Source: JACVRW01 sp963716215 (lineage in GTDB: Bacteria > Actinomycetota > Thermoleophilia > Solirubrobacterales > Thermoleophilaceae). From it: 64,000 bases of DNA. The notes under the pieces are model-generated. The model saw only the letters and a program-made list of their open reading frames with translations, did not search any database and had not been told where the DNA came from. The stretch lies in the NCBI GenBank assembly GCA_963716215.1, contig OY970298.1, positions 3,534,001 to 3,598,000 on the forward strand, written 5' to 3'. Of this stretch, positions 1 through 8,991 are shown piece by piece; position 1 is the stretch's first letter, and the number at the start of each line of letters is the position of its first letter. The position numbers and the translations under genes are program-made.

Positions 1-1278
1 GATCTCCATCGTCGTGCTCGCCGCCGTGGCCGTGTCCGGGCTGCTGGCCCGCAGGTCCCAGGCGCGCACCAGCAACGGCGCGGCGAACAAGATCATGAGC
101 GGCTCCAGCGGCACGCGGTAGCGGTAGTTGCCGTAGTAGACGAAGCCGAACATGACCAGGGAGCCCGCGAACAGCACGAGCGCGCCGCGCGTGACCGGGC
201 GGCGCCAGAGCGCGCGCCAGAACAGCAGGATCGAGGCCAGCGTCGCCGCCAGCAGCCCGTAGTAGGCGAAGTCCGCCGCCACCCGGATCGGGGTGCCGAT
301 CTCGGCGCCGATCGGTCGCCTCCCGGACTCGCTGGCGTTGACCCACTCGAGCGCCCAGGAGTCGCCGCGGTTGAGGTTGAGCAGCTTGAGCGGGATCAGC
401 TCGAGCTCGCGGCGCGGGTTGGAGACCATGTACTCGAGCGCCTCGGAGCGCAGGTTCTTCGCCTCCTCGACCTCCGGGTTGTCGCTCGACCGGCGCCCGA
501 TCAGATCCTGGCTGGCGTAGCTCTGCCCGCCGGTGGCGCCGGGGTTGTGGCCGGACCACAGCGTGGTGCTCGAGTTCGTCGAGAGCGGGATGAACGCGTC
601 CATCACGATCGCGTTGCGGATCGTCCACGGCGCGATCACGACGGCGAGCATGGCCACCACCACGGCGGCCCGGGCCAGCAGCGCGCGGCGCGGCAGCGCC
701 GGCCACCACGCCGCCAGCACGACCGGCACCAGCAGCAGCCCCTCGCCGCGCGTGAGCGTGAGCAGGCCGATGGCCGCGCCCAGCGCCACCGCGGAGGAGG
801 GCCGTGGCGGCAGTACGGCGAGCAGCAGGAAGAACCCCACCAGCAGGAACGTGTAGAGCGTCTCCGCCAGCAGCACGTCGGTCCAGAGGATCTGGCCCGG
901 CAGCACGGCGAGCACGGCGGCCCCGACCAGCGCCTCGCGGCGGCCGAAGACCCTCCGGATGAGCAGGTACAGGAGCGGGACGGTGAGCGTGCCCAGCACC
1001 GCGTTGAAGAGCTCACCAACTATCTGCTCGTGCGAGCCGGTGAGGCGGAACACGAACGAGAGCACCAGCGGGAACACCGGCGGCCACTGCGCGGTCGGCA
1101 CACCGGGCACGAAGGCGAAGCCGTCGCCGTTGGCAAGCGAGTTGGCGGTCAGGCCGTAGAAGAAGGTGTCGTTGAAGACGAACTCGTCGCGCTCCACGGC
1201 GAGCACGAGCGCGAGGCGGAGGGCCAGCGCGAGCCCGCTCAGCAACGCCACCAGGCGCACTTCCTTCGAGCGCCACAT
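1..1278 (-). CDS. ArnT-like (GT-C) membrane glycosyltransferase, 3' end cut by window edge
   Basis: The frame is open from an ATG at 1278 to the window edge, so the C-terminus is missing. After one N-terminal membrane segment there is an extracytoplasmic loop with an acidic FNDTFFYGLTANSL stretch, then QWPPVFPLVL, a TLTRGEGLLL helix and an APWTIRNAI segment. This layout is that of the PMT/ArnT (GT39/GT83-like) GT-C enzymes, which move a sugar from a polyprenyl-phosphate donor on the outer face of the membrane. The same blocks recur in the gene at 18136-19365 (LTRNEALLLL, APWIGRNW), so the two are paralogues. The next gene on this strand, an acyltransferase, lies upstream and ends 5 bases before this start, which suggests one transcript. 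Sugar and acceptor cannot be read from sequence. Confidence 0.8.
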   Translation of the reverse strand, partial: MWRSKEVRLVALLSGLALALRLALVLAVERDEFVFNDTFFYGLTANSLANGDGFAFVPGVPTAQWPPVFPLVLSFVFRLTGSHEQIVGELFNAVLGTLTVPLLYLLIRRVFGRREALVGAAVLAVLPGQILWTDVLLAETLYTFLLVGFFLLLAVLPPRPSSAVALGAAIGLLTLTRGEGLLLVPVVLAAWWPALPRRALLARAAVVVAMLAVVIAPWTIRNAIVMDAFIPLSTNSSTTLWSGHNPGATGGQSYASQDLIGRRSSDNPEVEEAKNLRSEALEYMVSNPRRELELIPLKLLNLNRGDSWALEWVNASESGRRPIGAEIGTPIRVAADFAYYGLLAATLASILLFWRALWRRPVTRGALVLFAGSLVMFGFVYYGNYRYRVPLEPLMILFAAPLLVRAWDLRASSPDTATAASTTMEI

Positions 1279-1283
1279 AACCC

Positions 1284-2504
1284 CTACTCTGCTGCCGCGG
1301 CGACCGCGGGGGGCGTGGCCTGGCGCCGTCGCGAGCCGAGCTCCAGGCGCCCGAGCGGACGCTCGATCAGAACGTAGCTCAGCGCCCCGAACACCATTGC
1401 GATGGCCAGCGTGACGACCGGCCACGCGACGTAGGAGACGATGCCAGAGGGGGGATCGAAGCCCCAGTCCTTGAGCTGCTCGATCACGGAGAGGTGGTAG
1501 AGCAGGATGCCGTAGGAGATCAGCGAGATGAAGATCAGGGGGCGGTTGTTCAGGAGCCGCCTGGTCACGCCGTGGCGCGCGTCGCCGATGGCGAAGGGCA
1601 GGAAGATGAACAGGGCGATCAGCAGGTTGAGCGTGTGCTCGGCGAAGTACTGGAGGTGGTCGTCGGGGTTGGGGTAGGGGCCGGTGAGGCCGATCTGGGT
1701 GCTCACGAACCAGAAGCTCACCAGCGCGATCGCCAGCCCGAGCGACGGCCAGCGGGCGAACGCCTGGAACGCGCCCGGCAGCGGCGCCTCCCCGGGCTCG
1801 GGCCGCGCGCCCGTCCAGCGCTTGCCGAACCACACGCTGAGTACGGCCAGCGCCATGCCGGGCGCGAGCCAGTCGAAGTAGGCGAACAGGAAGTAGCTGA
1901 TCCCGTATTCGCCACGCAGGCCGGCCAGGTCCACCACGATCCGGTAGACGACGGTGAACGCGATCAGCGCACCGCAGCCCCAGAGCTCGGCCCTGAAGCG
2001 CCCCGCCCGGTCGGCCCCGAAGCGCCGCATGAAAGCGGCGTAGAGCGGCACGAACACGTAGAAGGCGACGAGGATGCAGAGGAACCAGGCGATTGCGATG
2101 CCGCCCAGCACCGTCTCGGGCGAGTAGACCTGCCCGAACAGGTAGTAGGTGGGGATCCCGCGCGCCGTGAAGACCCCCACGCCGGCAGTGGTGATCCACA
2201 GCCCTGTGATCGTGAGCGCCACCCAGTAGGGCGGCACCACCCGCAGGAAGCGGTTGCGCGCGTAGCGCTTGAGGTCCGGCGGCGGCCGGTCGTCGAGCCG
2301 CGAGCGCGCGTACGGCCGGTAGATCAGGAAGGCCGACAGCATCATGAAGACCGCGATCGTGAACTCGAAGCGCGTCGTGTAGGGGTGCAGCGTCGCGCTC
2401 TGGTGGGCGCCAGACGGCCCGAACGTGTGCGCGAGCAGGATCGCGAGCGTCGTCAGCGCCCGCAGGGAGTCGATCAGGGGAAGGCGCCCGGCGGCCGAGC
2501 TCAT
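1284..2504 (-). CDS. Acyltransferase-3 family membrane protein (OafA/YrhL-like)
   Basis: The 406-residue product begins with the family signature PLIDSLRALTTLAILLAH, whose histidine sits in the first membrane helix, followed by a FMMLSAFLIYRPY block. About ten hydrophobic helices follow, ending near LSYVLIERPLGRLEL. Acyltransferase-3 proteins O-acylate surface glycans, using acyl-CoA inside and a membrane channel for the acyl group. The length fits a stand-alone AT3 domain with no SGNH partner. The ATG at 2504 has a TACTCT box 8 bases upstream, suggesting a leaderless message. It precedes the ArnT-like gene at 1278 with a 5-base gap. A second copy of the family is at 12871-14058. Substrate unknown. 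Confidence 0.9.
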   Translation of the reverse strand: MSSAAGRLPLIDSLRALTTLAILLAHTFGPSGAHQSATLHPYTTRFEFTIAVFMMLSAFLIYRPYARSRLDDRPPPDLKRYARNRFLRVVPPYWVALTITGLWITTAGVGVFTARGIPTYYLFGQVYSPETVLGGIAIAWFLCILVAFYVFVPLYAAFMRRFGADRAGRFRAELWGCGALIAFTVVYRIVVDLAGLRGEYGISYFLFAYFDWLAPGMALAVLSVWFGKRWTGARPEPGEAPLPGAFQAFARWPSLGLAIALVSFWFVSTQIGLTGPYPNPDDHLQYFAEHTLNLLIALFIFLPFAIGDARHGVTRRLLNNRPLIFISLISYGILLYHLSVIEQLKDWGFDPPSGIVSYVAWPVVTLAIAMVFGALSYVLIERPLGRLELGSRRRQATPPAVAAAAE

Positions 2505-2512
2505 CCCGGCCG

Positions 2513-2518
2513 AGAGTA
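2513..2518 (-). promoter_or_regulatory. -10 box TACTCT for acyltransferase 1284-2504
   Basis: The hexamer fits TANNNT and ends 8 bases before the ATG at 2504, so transcription would begin at or next to the start codon (leaderless). No -35 element is evident. Confidence 0.5.
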
Positions 2519-2547
2519 CCAGCGGTTTGCTCGCCGGGAGCGGGTAG

Positions 2548-4572
2548 CTAGGAGGCGCCGATGAGCTCGGATTCGGGCCGCCTGCGGGCCGCTTCTCCGC
2601 GCTCGGCCCCGGCCCGCAGCTGCCGCCGCCCGAGCAGGAACGCCAGCCCGTAGAGCACGGCCACGAGCACCACCAGCGCCCGGTAGCCCGTCAGCAGCGA
2701 GGCGTACTCGAGCAGGCCGCCGACCATCGCCCCGAGCAGGTTCGCCCCGAACGCCGTCGTCGACGAGCTGGTGTCGGCGAAGCGCTGCGAGAAGACCAGG
2801 TTGGCGAGGAAGATCGGCAGGAACGTGATCCCCGACGCGACGATGAAGCGCGGCACCGGCGCCAGCGCGAGCAGCGAGTCCGGAGCGACGAAGTAGGCAG
2901 GCACGAGCCCGGCCAGCAGGACCGCGTAGAGCACCTGCGGCCGCGGCAATCGCACGCGGCGCGCCGTCTCGACGGCGGCCAGCACGGTGATCAGGATGCC
3001 CGCGAACACCAGCGCGTTGACGAGCCAGGTGGTGCCGAACAGCAGCGCGAACTGCACGACGCTCTTGGTCTCGAGCAGCAGGAACGCCGCGCCCATGAAG
3101 AAGAGGTCGGCGTAGGCGAACATCGGGCGCAGGCGCCCGGCCGCGGCGCGGATCGCGACCACCGAGGCGAGCAGGATCGCCAGGATCGTGGCGAGGTAGA
3201 AGCCCGGGATGCCCGGCTCGCGCAGGTACGGGAACGGGTGGTCGTCGGTGGACGGCTCCGGGACGGGCGTGGTGGCGGTGGCCCAGCGCGTGTCGCATCG
3301 GAGCGAGGCGGGATTGCGGCTGGTCGTGAGCACCGCCAGCCGCCCCTCGCCCCCGAAGCTGTCCACGCACGGCGGCCGCCCGAACGCCTCGGCGAGCGTG
3401 TTGGCGTAGCGGTCGATCAGCCACTGCTCGCGGTAGTAGTTGTACATCGCGAACACCCCGTTCGGAGTGAGGTGGTCGCGCACCGCTTCGATGGCCTGCT
3501 TCGTGAACAGGTAGCTCTCGAGCCGCAGCGACGACTGGCCGGCCACGAGCGTCAGCGAGTCCGGCAGGGCGAGCAGGATGCGGTCGTAGTGCTCGTCGGA
3601 GCGCTCCAGGAACGCGCGGCCGTCCGTGATGTGCACGTCCACGCGCGGATCGGAATAGGGCTTGTCGGGGTGCAGCTCGCGGCCGAGCTCGTACAACCGC
3701 CGGTCGATCTCGACCGCGTCCACGTGGCCGGCCCCCTGGGCGAGCGCGATCGCCACGTCGTTCCCGCTCCCGGCGCCGATGATGAGCACGTTGTCCTTGG
3801 GGACGCCGGGGGCGGTGCGCTCGTACGGGCGGGCGTAGAGCGGGTTGCGCGTGGACGGCAGGATCACCTGGTGCGGGATGCCGTTCACGCTGATCTCGGG
3901 GGGCGAGTCCGGCTCGTCCTCGTGGCGGTCGATGGTGACCTTGTAGTAGGGCGACCAGTGCGTGTCGGGCTGCACCGACTCCACGGCCAGGAGCGCCACG
4001 AGCGCCACGAGCGCCACGCCACCGACGATCCGCAGCCGTCGGCCCAGCAGCACGGCGAAGATGACTGCCACGACCACCCCCCACGCCACCGGCGGCAGGC
4101 TCAGGAACGACAGGCCCGCGAAGGCGACCACGCCGAGCAGCGAGCCGAACAGGTCGAGCCGGTAGGCGTCGAGCGCCCGGAAGCGGGCGAAGGTGCGCGC
4201 CACGCCCTCGCCGATGAAGGCCATCGTCGCCGCGACGGCCACGAAGATCACGGTCAGCGTCAGCCATCGCGGCGGCCCCTCGCTCTGGAGCTCGCCGAAG
4301 TAGATGATCCCCTCGGCCGAGCGCCGGATCTCGACCGGGAACACGAGCACGAACACCACCAGCAGGACGAGCGCGACGGGCGCTAGCGGGAACAGGTCGC
4401 GCTCGCGGCTGGCGCGCAGGAACCCGAGTCCGATCCCGAGGAACGACCCCAGCAGGACGAAGTTCGAGAAGTACGACAGGTAGACGATGTTCGAGCCCGT
4501 CCAGCGGATCAGCGCCAGCTCGACGAAGAGCATGAGGAAGCTGAGGAGGACTAGCCGGCGCTTGTCTGACAT
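2548..4572 (-). CDS. Membrane-embedded spermidine-synthase-like protein (Rossmann domain inside a polytopic protein)
   Basis: The 674-residue product has about seven N-terminal membrane helices (residues 1-210). A soluble Rossmann domain follows with the SAM/dcSAM-binding loop VLIIGAGSGNDVAIA (about 267-281), the acidic HVDAVEIDRRLYELG strand and an ITDGRAFL motif. A second block of about eight helices follows. This is the architecture of membrane-fused spermidine/spermine-synthase-like proteins of unknown activity; true aminopropyl transfer is not shown. It is divergent from a relative at 4657-7023 across an 84-base gap. A TAGGGT box on this strand at 4611-4616 would give a leader of about 30 bases. 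It may modify an envelope substrate, but that is inference. Confidence 0.75.
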   Translation of the reverse strand: MSDKRRLVLLSFLMLFVELALIRWTGSNIVYLSYFSNFVLLGSFLGIGLGFLRASRERDLFPLAPVALVLLVVFVLVFPVEIRRSAEGIIYFGELQSEGPPRWLTLTVIFVAVAATMAFIGEGVARTFARFRALDAYRLDLFGSLLGVVAFAGLSFLSLPPVAWGVVVAVIFAVLLGRRLRIVGGVALVALVALLAVESVQPDTHWSPYYKVTIDRHEDEPDSPPEISVNGIPHQVILPSTRNPLYARPYERTAPGVPKDNVLIIGAGSGNDVAIALAQGAGHVDAVEIDRRLYELGRELHPDKPYSDPRVDVHITDGRAFLERSDEHYDRILLALPDSLTLVAGQSSLRLESYLFTKQAIEAVRDHLTPNGVFAMYNYYREQWLIDRYANTLAEAFGRPPCVDSFGGEGRLAVLTTSRNPASLRCDTRWATATTPVPEPSTDDHPFPYLREPGIPGFYLATILAILLASVVAIRAAAGRLRPMFAYADLFFMGAAFLLLETKSVVQFALLFGTTWLVNALVFAGILITVLAAVETARRVRLPRPQVLYAVLLAGLVPAYFVAPDSLLALAPVPRFIVASGITFLPIFLANLVFSQRFADTSSSTTAFGANLLGAMVGGLLEYASLLTGYRALVVLVAVLYGLAFLLGRRQLRAGAERGEAARRRPESELIGAS

Positions 4573-4642
4573 GGGCTGGAGGGCCAGGACTGGCCTCGCG
4601 GGAGCGGGTCACCCTACCGATGCCGCCTTCAGGCGACGCCGC

Positions 4643-4648
4643 TAGGGT
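4643..4648 (+). promoter_or_regulatory. -10 box TAGGGT for gene 4657-7023
   Basis: TANNNT box with an 8-base gap to the ATG at 4657; no ribosome-binding site lies between. The divergent gene has its own TAGGGT on the other strand at 4611-4616. Confidence 0.55.
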
Positions 4649-4656
4649 GCCCGCGC

Positions 4657-7023
4657 ATGGTGGAGCGCGCACCGGCCCGCGTACTGCTCGCGATTGGACT
4701 CGTTGCGGGGTGCACCCTGGCCCTCCAAGTGCTGCTTACGCGGCTGTACGCGGCCGTGCTCTTCTACCACTTCGGGTTCCTCGCGATCTCGCTCGCGCTG
4801 CTCGGGACGGGCGCCGGCGCGATTGCCGTGTACGTACGGCCGGCCTGGTTCGAGCAGGTGTCGCTGAACGCGATGTTGGCGCGTGCCTCGATCGCGTTCG
4901 CGCTGCTGCTGGCGCTGGTCCCGCTGGTGCTCGTGAGGCTCGACTACTCGTTCGCCGACACGGTCACGCCAGGGTTCGTGGCGAACCTCGCCGCCGCGTG
5001 CGCGCTGTCGGCGATCACGTTCCTGGCCGGCGGGATCGCGATCGCGCTAGCGATCAAGGCCTACGCCCGCAGGGCCGGGCGCGTATACGCGGCGGACCTC
5101 GCGGGGGCGGCGATCGGCGCGTTCGTGGCCGTGCCGTTCATGTGGAGCGTGCCGGTGCCGACGCTGCTGGTGGGGCTCGGCGTGCCGGCGGCGCTGGCCG
5201 CTTGGCTGGTGGCGGACCCCCGCCGGCCGGAGCGCCGGATGGCCCTGGGCGCTGCGCTCGTGGCGGTCGCTGTGGTCGTGCTCTCCGAGACGACCGCGGC
5301 CACGCACGTCAAGCCGTTCACGCGCGTGTCGGGGGCCGAGCCGGTGTCGGACCGCTGGACGCCGCTGAACCGGGTCGTCGGCTATCCGCCGCCGAACGGC
5401 CGGGGCTCGCTGGCCTACGTGTTCTACGACTCCATCTACGCCCCCGCGATGGTGCGCCGGCCCGGAGAGCCGATGCCGGACTGGGAGCCGCTGCGCCTGG
5501 GTCCGCAGAGCATCGGCTACGCGCTGACCGGCCCGGGTAGCGCCCTGGTGATCGGCGGAGGCGGCGGTCGCGACATCCTCAACGCGCTCTCGTCGCGTCA
5601 GCGCCAGGTGGACGTGATCGAGCTCAACGAGGCGATCCGCGAGGCGGTCGACGAGGACCTGCGTCCCTGGACGGGGGCGCCGTACAGCCTCCCGGGCGTC
5701 GACGTGACGGTCGGCGACGGGCGCTCGACCCTGGCCGCCAGCGACGAGCGCTACGACCAGGTGCACATCGGCTTCACCGACACCCTGAGCGCCAACTCGG
5801 CCCAGGCGTTCGCGCTCACCGAGTCCAACCTGTACACGCTCGAGGCCTTCGACGAGTACCTCGACCACCTCGCCCCCGGCGGCGTGCTGAACGTCTCCCG
5901 CCTGCGGCGGCTGGTCGGCGACGAGGCGCTGCGGGCGACGGTGCTCACGCTGGAGGCGCTCCGCCGCCACGGCGTCGAGAACCCGTCGCGCAACGTCGTG
6001 GTGATCCTGGGCGAGGACTTCTTCGACGGCGAGTTCGGCACGGTGCTCGCTCGCATGGAGCCGTTCACGCCGAGCGAGCTGGCCCTGGTGCGGCGACTCG
6101 CGGACGAGCGCGGCCTCGGCGTGGCCTACGCGCCGGGTGGGCCATACCGCAAGGAGTGGGCCGGCCTGGGTACCGCGTCGAGCCCGCTCGAGTTCTGCCG
6201 CTCGTACCGCCTCGACGTCTGCCCGCCGACCGACGACAAGCCCTTCTTCTTCAACATGCGACGGCTGTCGGACGTGGGCTCGTCGGAGGCCGACGGCTAC
6301 TTCTACTCGATCGATCCGGTGCTGGTCCTGCTCGCCACGCTGCTCGTGCTCGTGGTGCTCTCGGTGTTCGCCTTCCTGCTGCCGCTGCTGTTGGTGCGCG
6401 GCCCGCGCCGCCCGCCGGCCCGCTCGCTGGTGCTGTTCGCGGCGATCGGCCTCGGGTTCCTGGTACTCGAGGTGTCGCTGGTGCAGCGCTTCGTGCTGTT
6501 TCTCGGCTTCCCGACCTACGCGCTCTCCGTCGTCCTGTTCGCACTGCTCCTGTTCGCGGGGCTGGGGGCGTTCCTGAGCGCCCGGTGGACCCGGCCGCGG
6601 CACGCGCTCACGCTCACGCTCTCGCTCGCGCTGGCGCTGATCCTGGCCGCGGCCTTCGCCCTCGAGCCGCTGCTCGACGCGCTGATCGGGTTGCCCTTCG
6701 GGCTGCGCGTGGCCACCGCGATCGCGGTGCTCGCCCCGTTCGGGCTCACGCTCGGCACCGCGATGCCGGTCGGCCTCGCCCGCATCGAGGAGCTGCATCC
6801 GGGCGCCACGCCGTTCGCCTGGGGGCTGAACGGCATCATGTCGGTCGTCGCCTCGGTGCTGGCCGTGGCGGTGGCGATCTCGTTCGGGTTCAGGGCCACC
6901 ACGCTCGTCGCATTCGCCTGCTACGCCGTGGCGCTCGGCGACGTAGTGCTCGGCCGCTGGCCGGGCACGGCCGAGGTCGAGGAGCGCGCCCCAGTGGCGG
7001 GCCTCGAGCCGGCGCGCCCGTAG
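4657..7023 (+). CDS. Membrane-embedded spermidine-synthase-like protein, second copy
   Basis: The 788-residue product repeats the plan of the divergent neighbour: N-terminal helices (about 1-205), a cytosolic or periplasmic Rossmann domain with ALVIGGGGGRDILNALS (about 295-311), VDVIELNEAIREAV and VTVGDGRSTLA, then a C-terminal block of about eight helices. The spermidine-synthase-like fold is clear; the aminopropyltransferase substrate pocket cannot be confirmed, and known relatives are mostly uncharacterised. The ATG at 4657 lies 8 bases after a TAGGGT box, a leaderless arrangement. Its TAG stop is also the first half of the TAGGCT box of the next gene (7034). Divergent duplication of the pair points to paired or heteromeric work. 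Confidence 0.75.
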   Translation: MVERAPARVLLAIGLVAGCTLALQVLLTRLYAAVLFYHFGFLAISLALLGTGAGAIAVYVRPAWFEQVSLNAMLARASIAFALLLALVPLVLVRLDYSFADTVTPGFVANLAAACALSAITFLAGGIAIALAIKAYARRAGRVYAADLAGAAIGAFVAVPFMWSVPVPTLLVGLGVPAALAAWLVADPRRPERRMALGAALVAVAVVVLSETTAATHVKPFTRVSGAEPVSDRWTPLNRVVGYPPPNGRGSLAYVFYDSIYAPAMVRRPGEPMPDWEPLRLGPQSIGYALTGPGSALVIGGGGGRDILNALSSRQRQVDVIELNEAIREAVDEDLRPWTGAPYSLPGVDVTVGDGRSTLAASDERYDQVHIGFTDTLSANSAQAFALTESNLYTLEAFDEYLDHLAPGGVLNVSRLRRLVGDEALRATVLTLEALRRHGVENPSRNVVVILGEDFFDGEFGTVLARMEPFTPSELALVRRLADERGLGVAYAPGGPYRKEWAGLGTASSPLEFCRSYRLDVCPPTDDKPFFFNMRRLSDVGSSEADGYFYSIDPVLVLLATLLVLVVLSVFAFLLPLLLVRGPRRPPARSLVLFAAIGLGFLVLEVSLVQRFVLFLGFPTYALSVVLFALLLFAGLGAFLSARWTRPRHALTLTLSLALALILAAAFALEPLLDALIGLPFGLRVATAIAVLAPFGLTLGTAMPVGLARIEELHPGATPFAWGLNGIMSVVASVLAVAVAISFGFRATTLVAFACYAVALGDVVLGRWPGTAEVEERAPVAGLEPARP

Positions 7024-7026
7024 GCT
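7021..7026 (+). promoter_or_regulatory. -10 box TAGGCT for gene 7034-8983
   Basis: The first three bases are the TAG stop of the preceding gene. The gap to the ATG is 7 bases. Confidence 0.45.
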
Positions 7027-7033
7027 GGCCGCG

Positions 7034-8983
7034 ATGTCACCGGTCGCGCACCACGTCGTGCTCGGGCTCGCGATCGCGGCTCTGGGCGGCGCCGGGCTGC
7101 GCCTCGCGTCGCTGGCGGCCCCCAGGGGGCCGGAGCGCGCGGTGGCCGCCGTGGTCATCGCCGCGTCGATCGCGGCACTCGAGGCGCTTGCGCTCGGCCT
7201 CGTGAGGCTGGGTACGAACACCGCGGCGCTCGCCGGCGCCGCCGCGCTCACGTGGGTGCTGGCGCGCACCCTCCTGCCGGCCCCGGCCTCACCGCCGGGG
7301 AGCGAGCTGGCGGCGGCCTGGCGCGCGGCCTCGCCCGGCCGCCGGGTGGCGCTGGGCGCGGTCGCGGGCGTGTGGCTGGCCTGGGCGGTGTGGCTGCTGC
7401 GCTATCCGGCGCTCGGCATCGACACGGTGGCCTACCACCTGACCGACGTCGTCGCCTGGGTGGGCGACGGCAGCCCGGGCGCGATCGAGCCGCTGTTCCC
7501 CAACGTGCCGGTCGGCAACTACCCGCTCACCAACGAGGTGCTGCTGGCCTGGGGCACCGGGATAGCGCGGAGCTTCGTGTTCGTCGGCCTCTGGGCGCCG
7601 GCGATGATGGCGCTGCTCGTGGTGGCCGGGTGGGGCGCGCTGCGCGCCGTGCGCGTCCCGGTGGGCGCCGCCGCGGCGGCGGTCGCGGCCCTCTGCGTGC
7701 TGCCCGTGCTCACGCACTACCAGCAGAACGGCGCGAACACCGACATCCCCGCGTTCGCCTGGCTCGTGAGCGCCGCGTTCTTGTCGCTGGCGTCGGCACG
7801 GCGCCCGGCGCTGATCGCGCCGGCCCTACTCGCCGCCGCGCTCGCCGTCGGCACGAAGACGACGACGCTCCCGCTGGCCCTGCTGGTGCTGGTGCTCGCG
7901 CTGGTGGGAGCCCGGGGGGAGCTGCGCCGGCTAGCGTGGCCGCTGGCGCTGGCGGGCGCCGCGGCGGTCGCGATCGGCGGCTACTGGTACCTGCGCAACC
8001 TGGTCGACCACGGCTCGCCCTTCTGGCCCTTCGTCGAGACCCCCTGGAGCGACCCGCTGCCGAAGGAGATCGGGCCAGAGCGGGGCGTGAACGCCAGCTT
8101 CCTCGACCACCCGCGCTTCACGCTCGAGCGGGTCGGCGACGAGTGGCTCGACCTGTTCGGCGGCGGCTTCTTCCTGCTGGCCGCGGCGTTCGTGGCGCCG
8201 CTGCTGGCTCGCGACCGGCGCGTGACGGCCGCGGCGGTCGTGACGGCGGTCTCCGTGCTGATCTGGATGAACGCGCCGTTCACAGGCGCCTCGGTGCGTG
8301 AGTACGAGGTGGCCACGGCCTCGACGGTCCGCTACCTGATCCCCGCGCTGGGCGCGGCCGTCTTCACGCTGGCGCTGGCGGCCACCTCGGCGAGCCTGGC
8401 GGCGCGCCGGTTCGCGGTGCTCTCGCTCGGGGCGGGGTTCGTGGTGAACCTGGTGCAGACCGCCGACCTCGGCTTCCCGAGCGTGCCGCGGGCGTGGGTG
8501 CCGCTCGCCGGGGCCGCGGTCGGCGCCGCCGTCGCCGCACTGGCCGGGCGGGTGACGGCGCGCCCGCCCACGCTGCCCGCCGCAGCGCGGACGCTGCTCA
8601 CGGCGCTCGCGTGCGCCGCTGTGGGCGCGCTCACCGCCATCGGGGCCGCCGGCTTCGTGGAGCGCCATGCGCAGACGGCGGACCTGTACGGCACGGACAC
8701 GATCCGCTGGTTCACCGAGCAGCCGGAGTTCGACGACGGCGACGACCCGATCTGGGCGGCGCCCGTCAATCTGGCGCCGCTGGGCGGCGACCGGCTCCAG
8801 CACGAGTTCCGCTGGATCGAGGACGACGCGCCCTGCTCGCTGGTGCGGGCGCGAGCCCGGGCGAGCTGGGTGATCGTGATCATGTTCCCGCCCGACGGGA
8901 GGCTGCTGTCGCCGAGCGGCCGCTGCCTCGAGAACCAGCGCCCGGCCCACAAGGGCGCCGGCTTCAGCGTCTACAGGGGCTGA
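7034..8983 (+). CDS. Large polytopic membrane protein, putative GT-C-type transferase (paralogue 1 of 3)
   Basis: The 649-residue protein has about 12 hydrophobic helices. A loop reads YPALGIDTVAYHLTDVV (near residues 125-140), reminiscent of the acidic first loop of GT-C enzymes. A conserved block has HYQQNGANTDIPAF, KTTTLPLALL and YLIPALG, and a C-terminal extracytoplasmic domain (from about residue 550) carries two cysteines (CSLV and RCLEN). The same blocks occur in order in the genes at 8992 and 12874, so this is a local three-member family. I do not recognise a characterised member; a lipid-linked-sugar transferase is the best guess from topology. A TAGGCT box ends 7 bases before the ATG. 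The next paralogue starts 8 bases after the stop. Confidence 0.7.
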   Translation: MSPVAHHVVLGLAIAALGGAGLRLASLAAPRGPERAVAAVVIAASIAALEALALGLVRLGTNTAALAGAAALTWVLARTLLPAPASPPGSELAAAWRAASPGRRVALGAVAGVWLAWAVWLLRYPALGIDTVAYHLTDVVAWVGDGSPGAIEPLFPNVPVGNYPLTNEVLLAWGTGIARSFVFVGLWAPAMMALLVVAGWGALRAVRVPVGAAAAAVAALCVLPVLTHYQQNGANTDIPAFAWLVSAAFLSLASARRPALIAPALLAAALAVGTKTTTLPLALLVLVLALVGARGELRRLAWPLALAGAAAVAIGGYWYLRNLVDHGSPFWPFVETPWSDPLPKEIGPERGVNASFLDHPRFTLERVGDEWLDLFGGGFFLLAAAFVAPLLARDRRVTAAAVVTAVSVLIWMNAPFTGASVREYEVATASTVRYLIPALGAAVFTLALAATSASLAARRFAVLSLGAGFVVNLVQTADLGFPSVPRAWVPLAGAAVGAAVAALAGRVTARPPTLPAAARTLLTALACAAVGALTAIGAAGFVERHAQTADLYGTDTIRWFTEQPEFDDGDDPIWAAPVNLAPLGGDRLQHEFRWIEDDAPCSLVRARARASWVIVIMFPPDGRLLSPSGRCLENQRPAHKGAGFSVYRG

Positions 8984-8991
8984 CCTGACGA

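Noticed and set aside
2548..7023. Calling the two membrane proteins speE (polyamine biosynthesis)
   Set aside because: The Rossmann domain is spermidine-synthase-like, but the proteins are two to three times longer with many helices and no supporting polyamine genes nearby.
5047..7269. A 740-codon minus-strand frame opposite the second spermidine-synthase-like gene
   Set aside because: Low-complexity composition and no start context; an antisense artefact of high GC.
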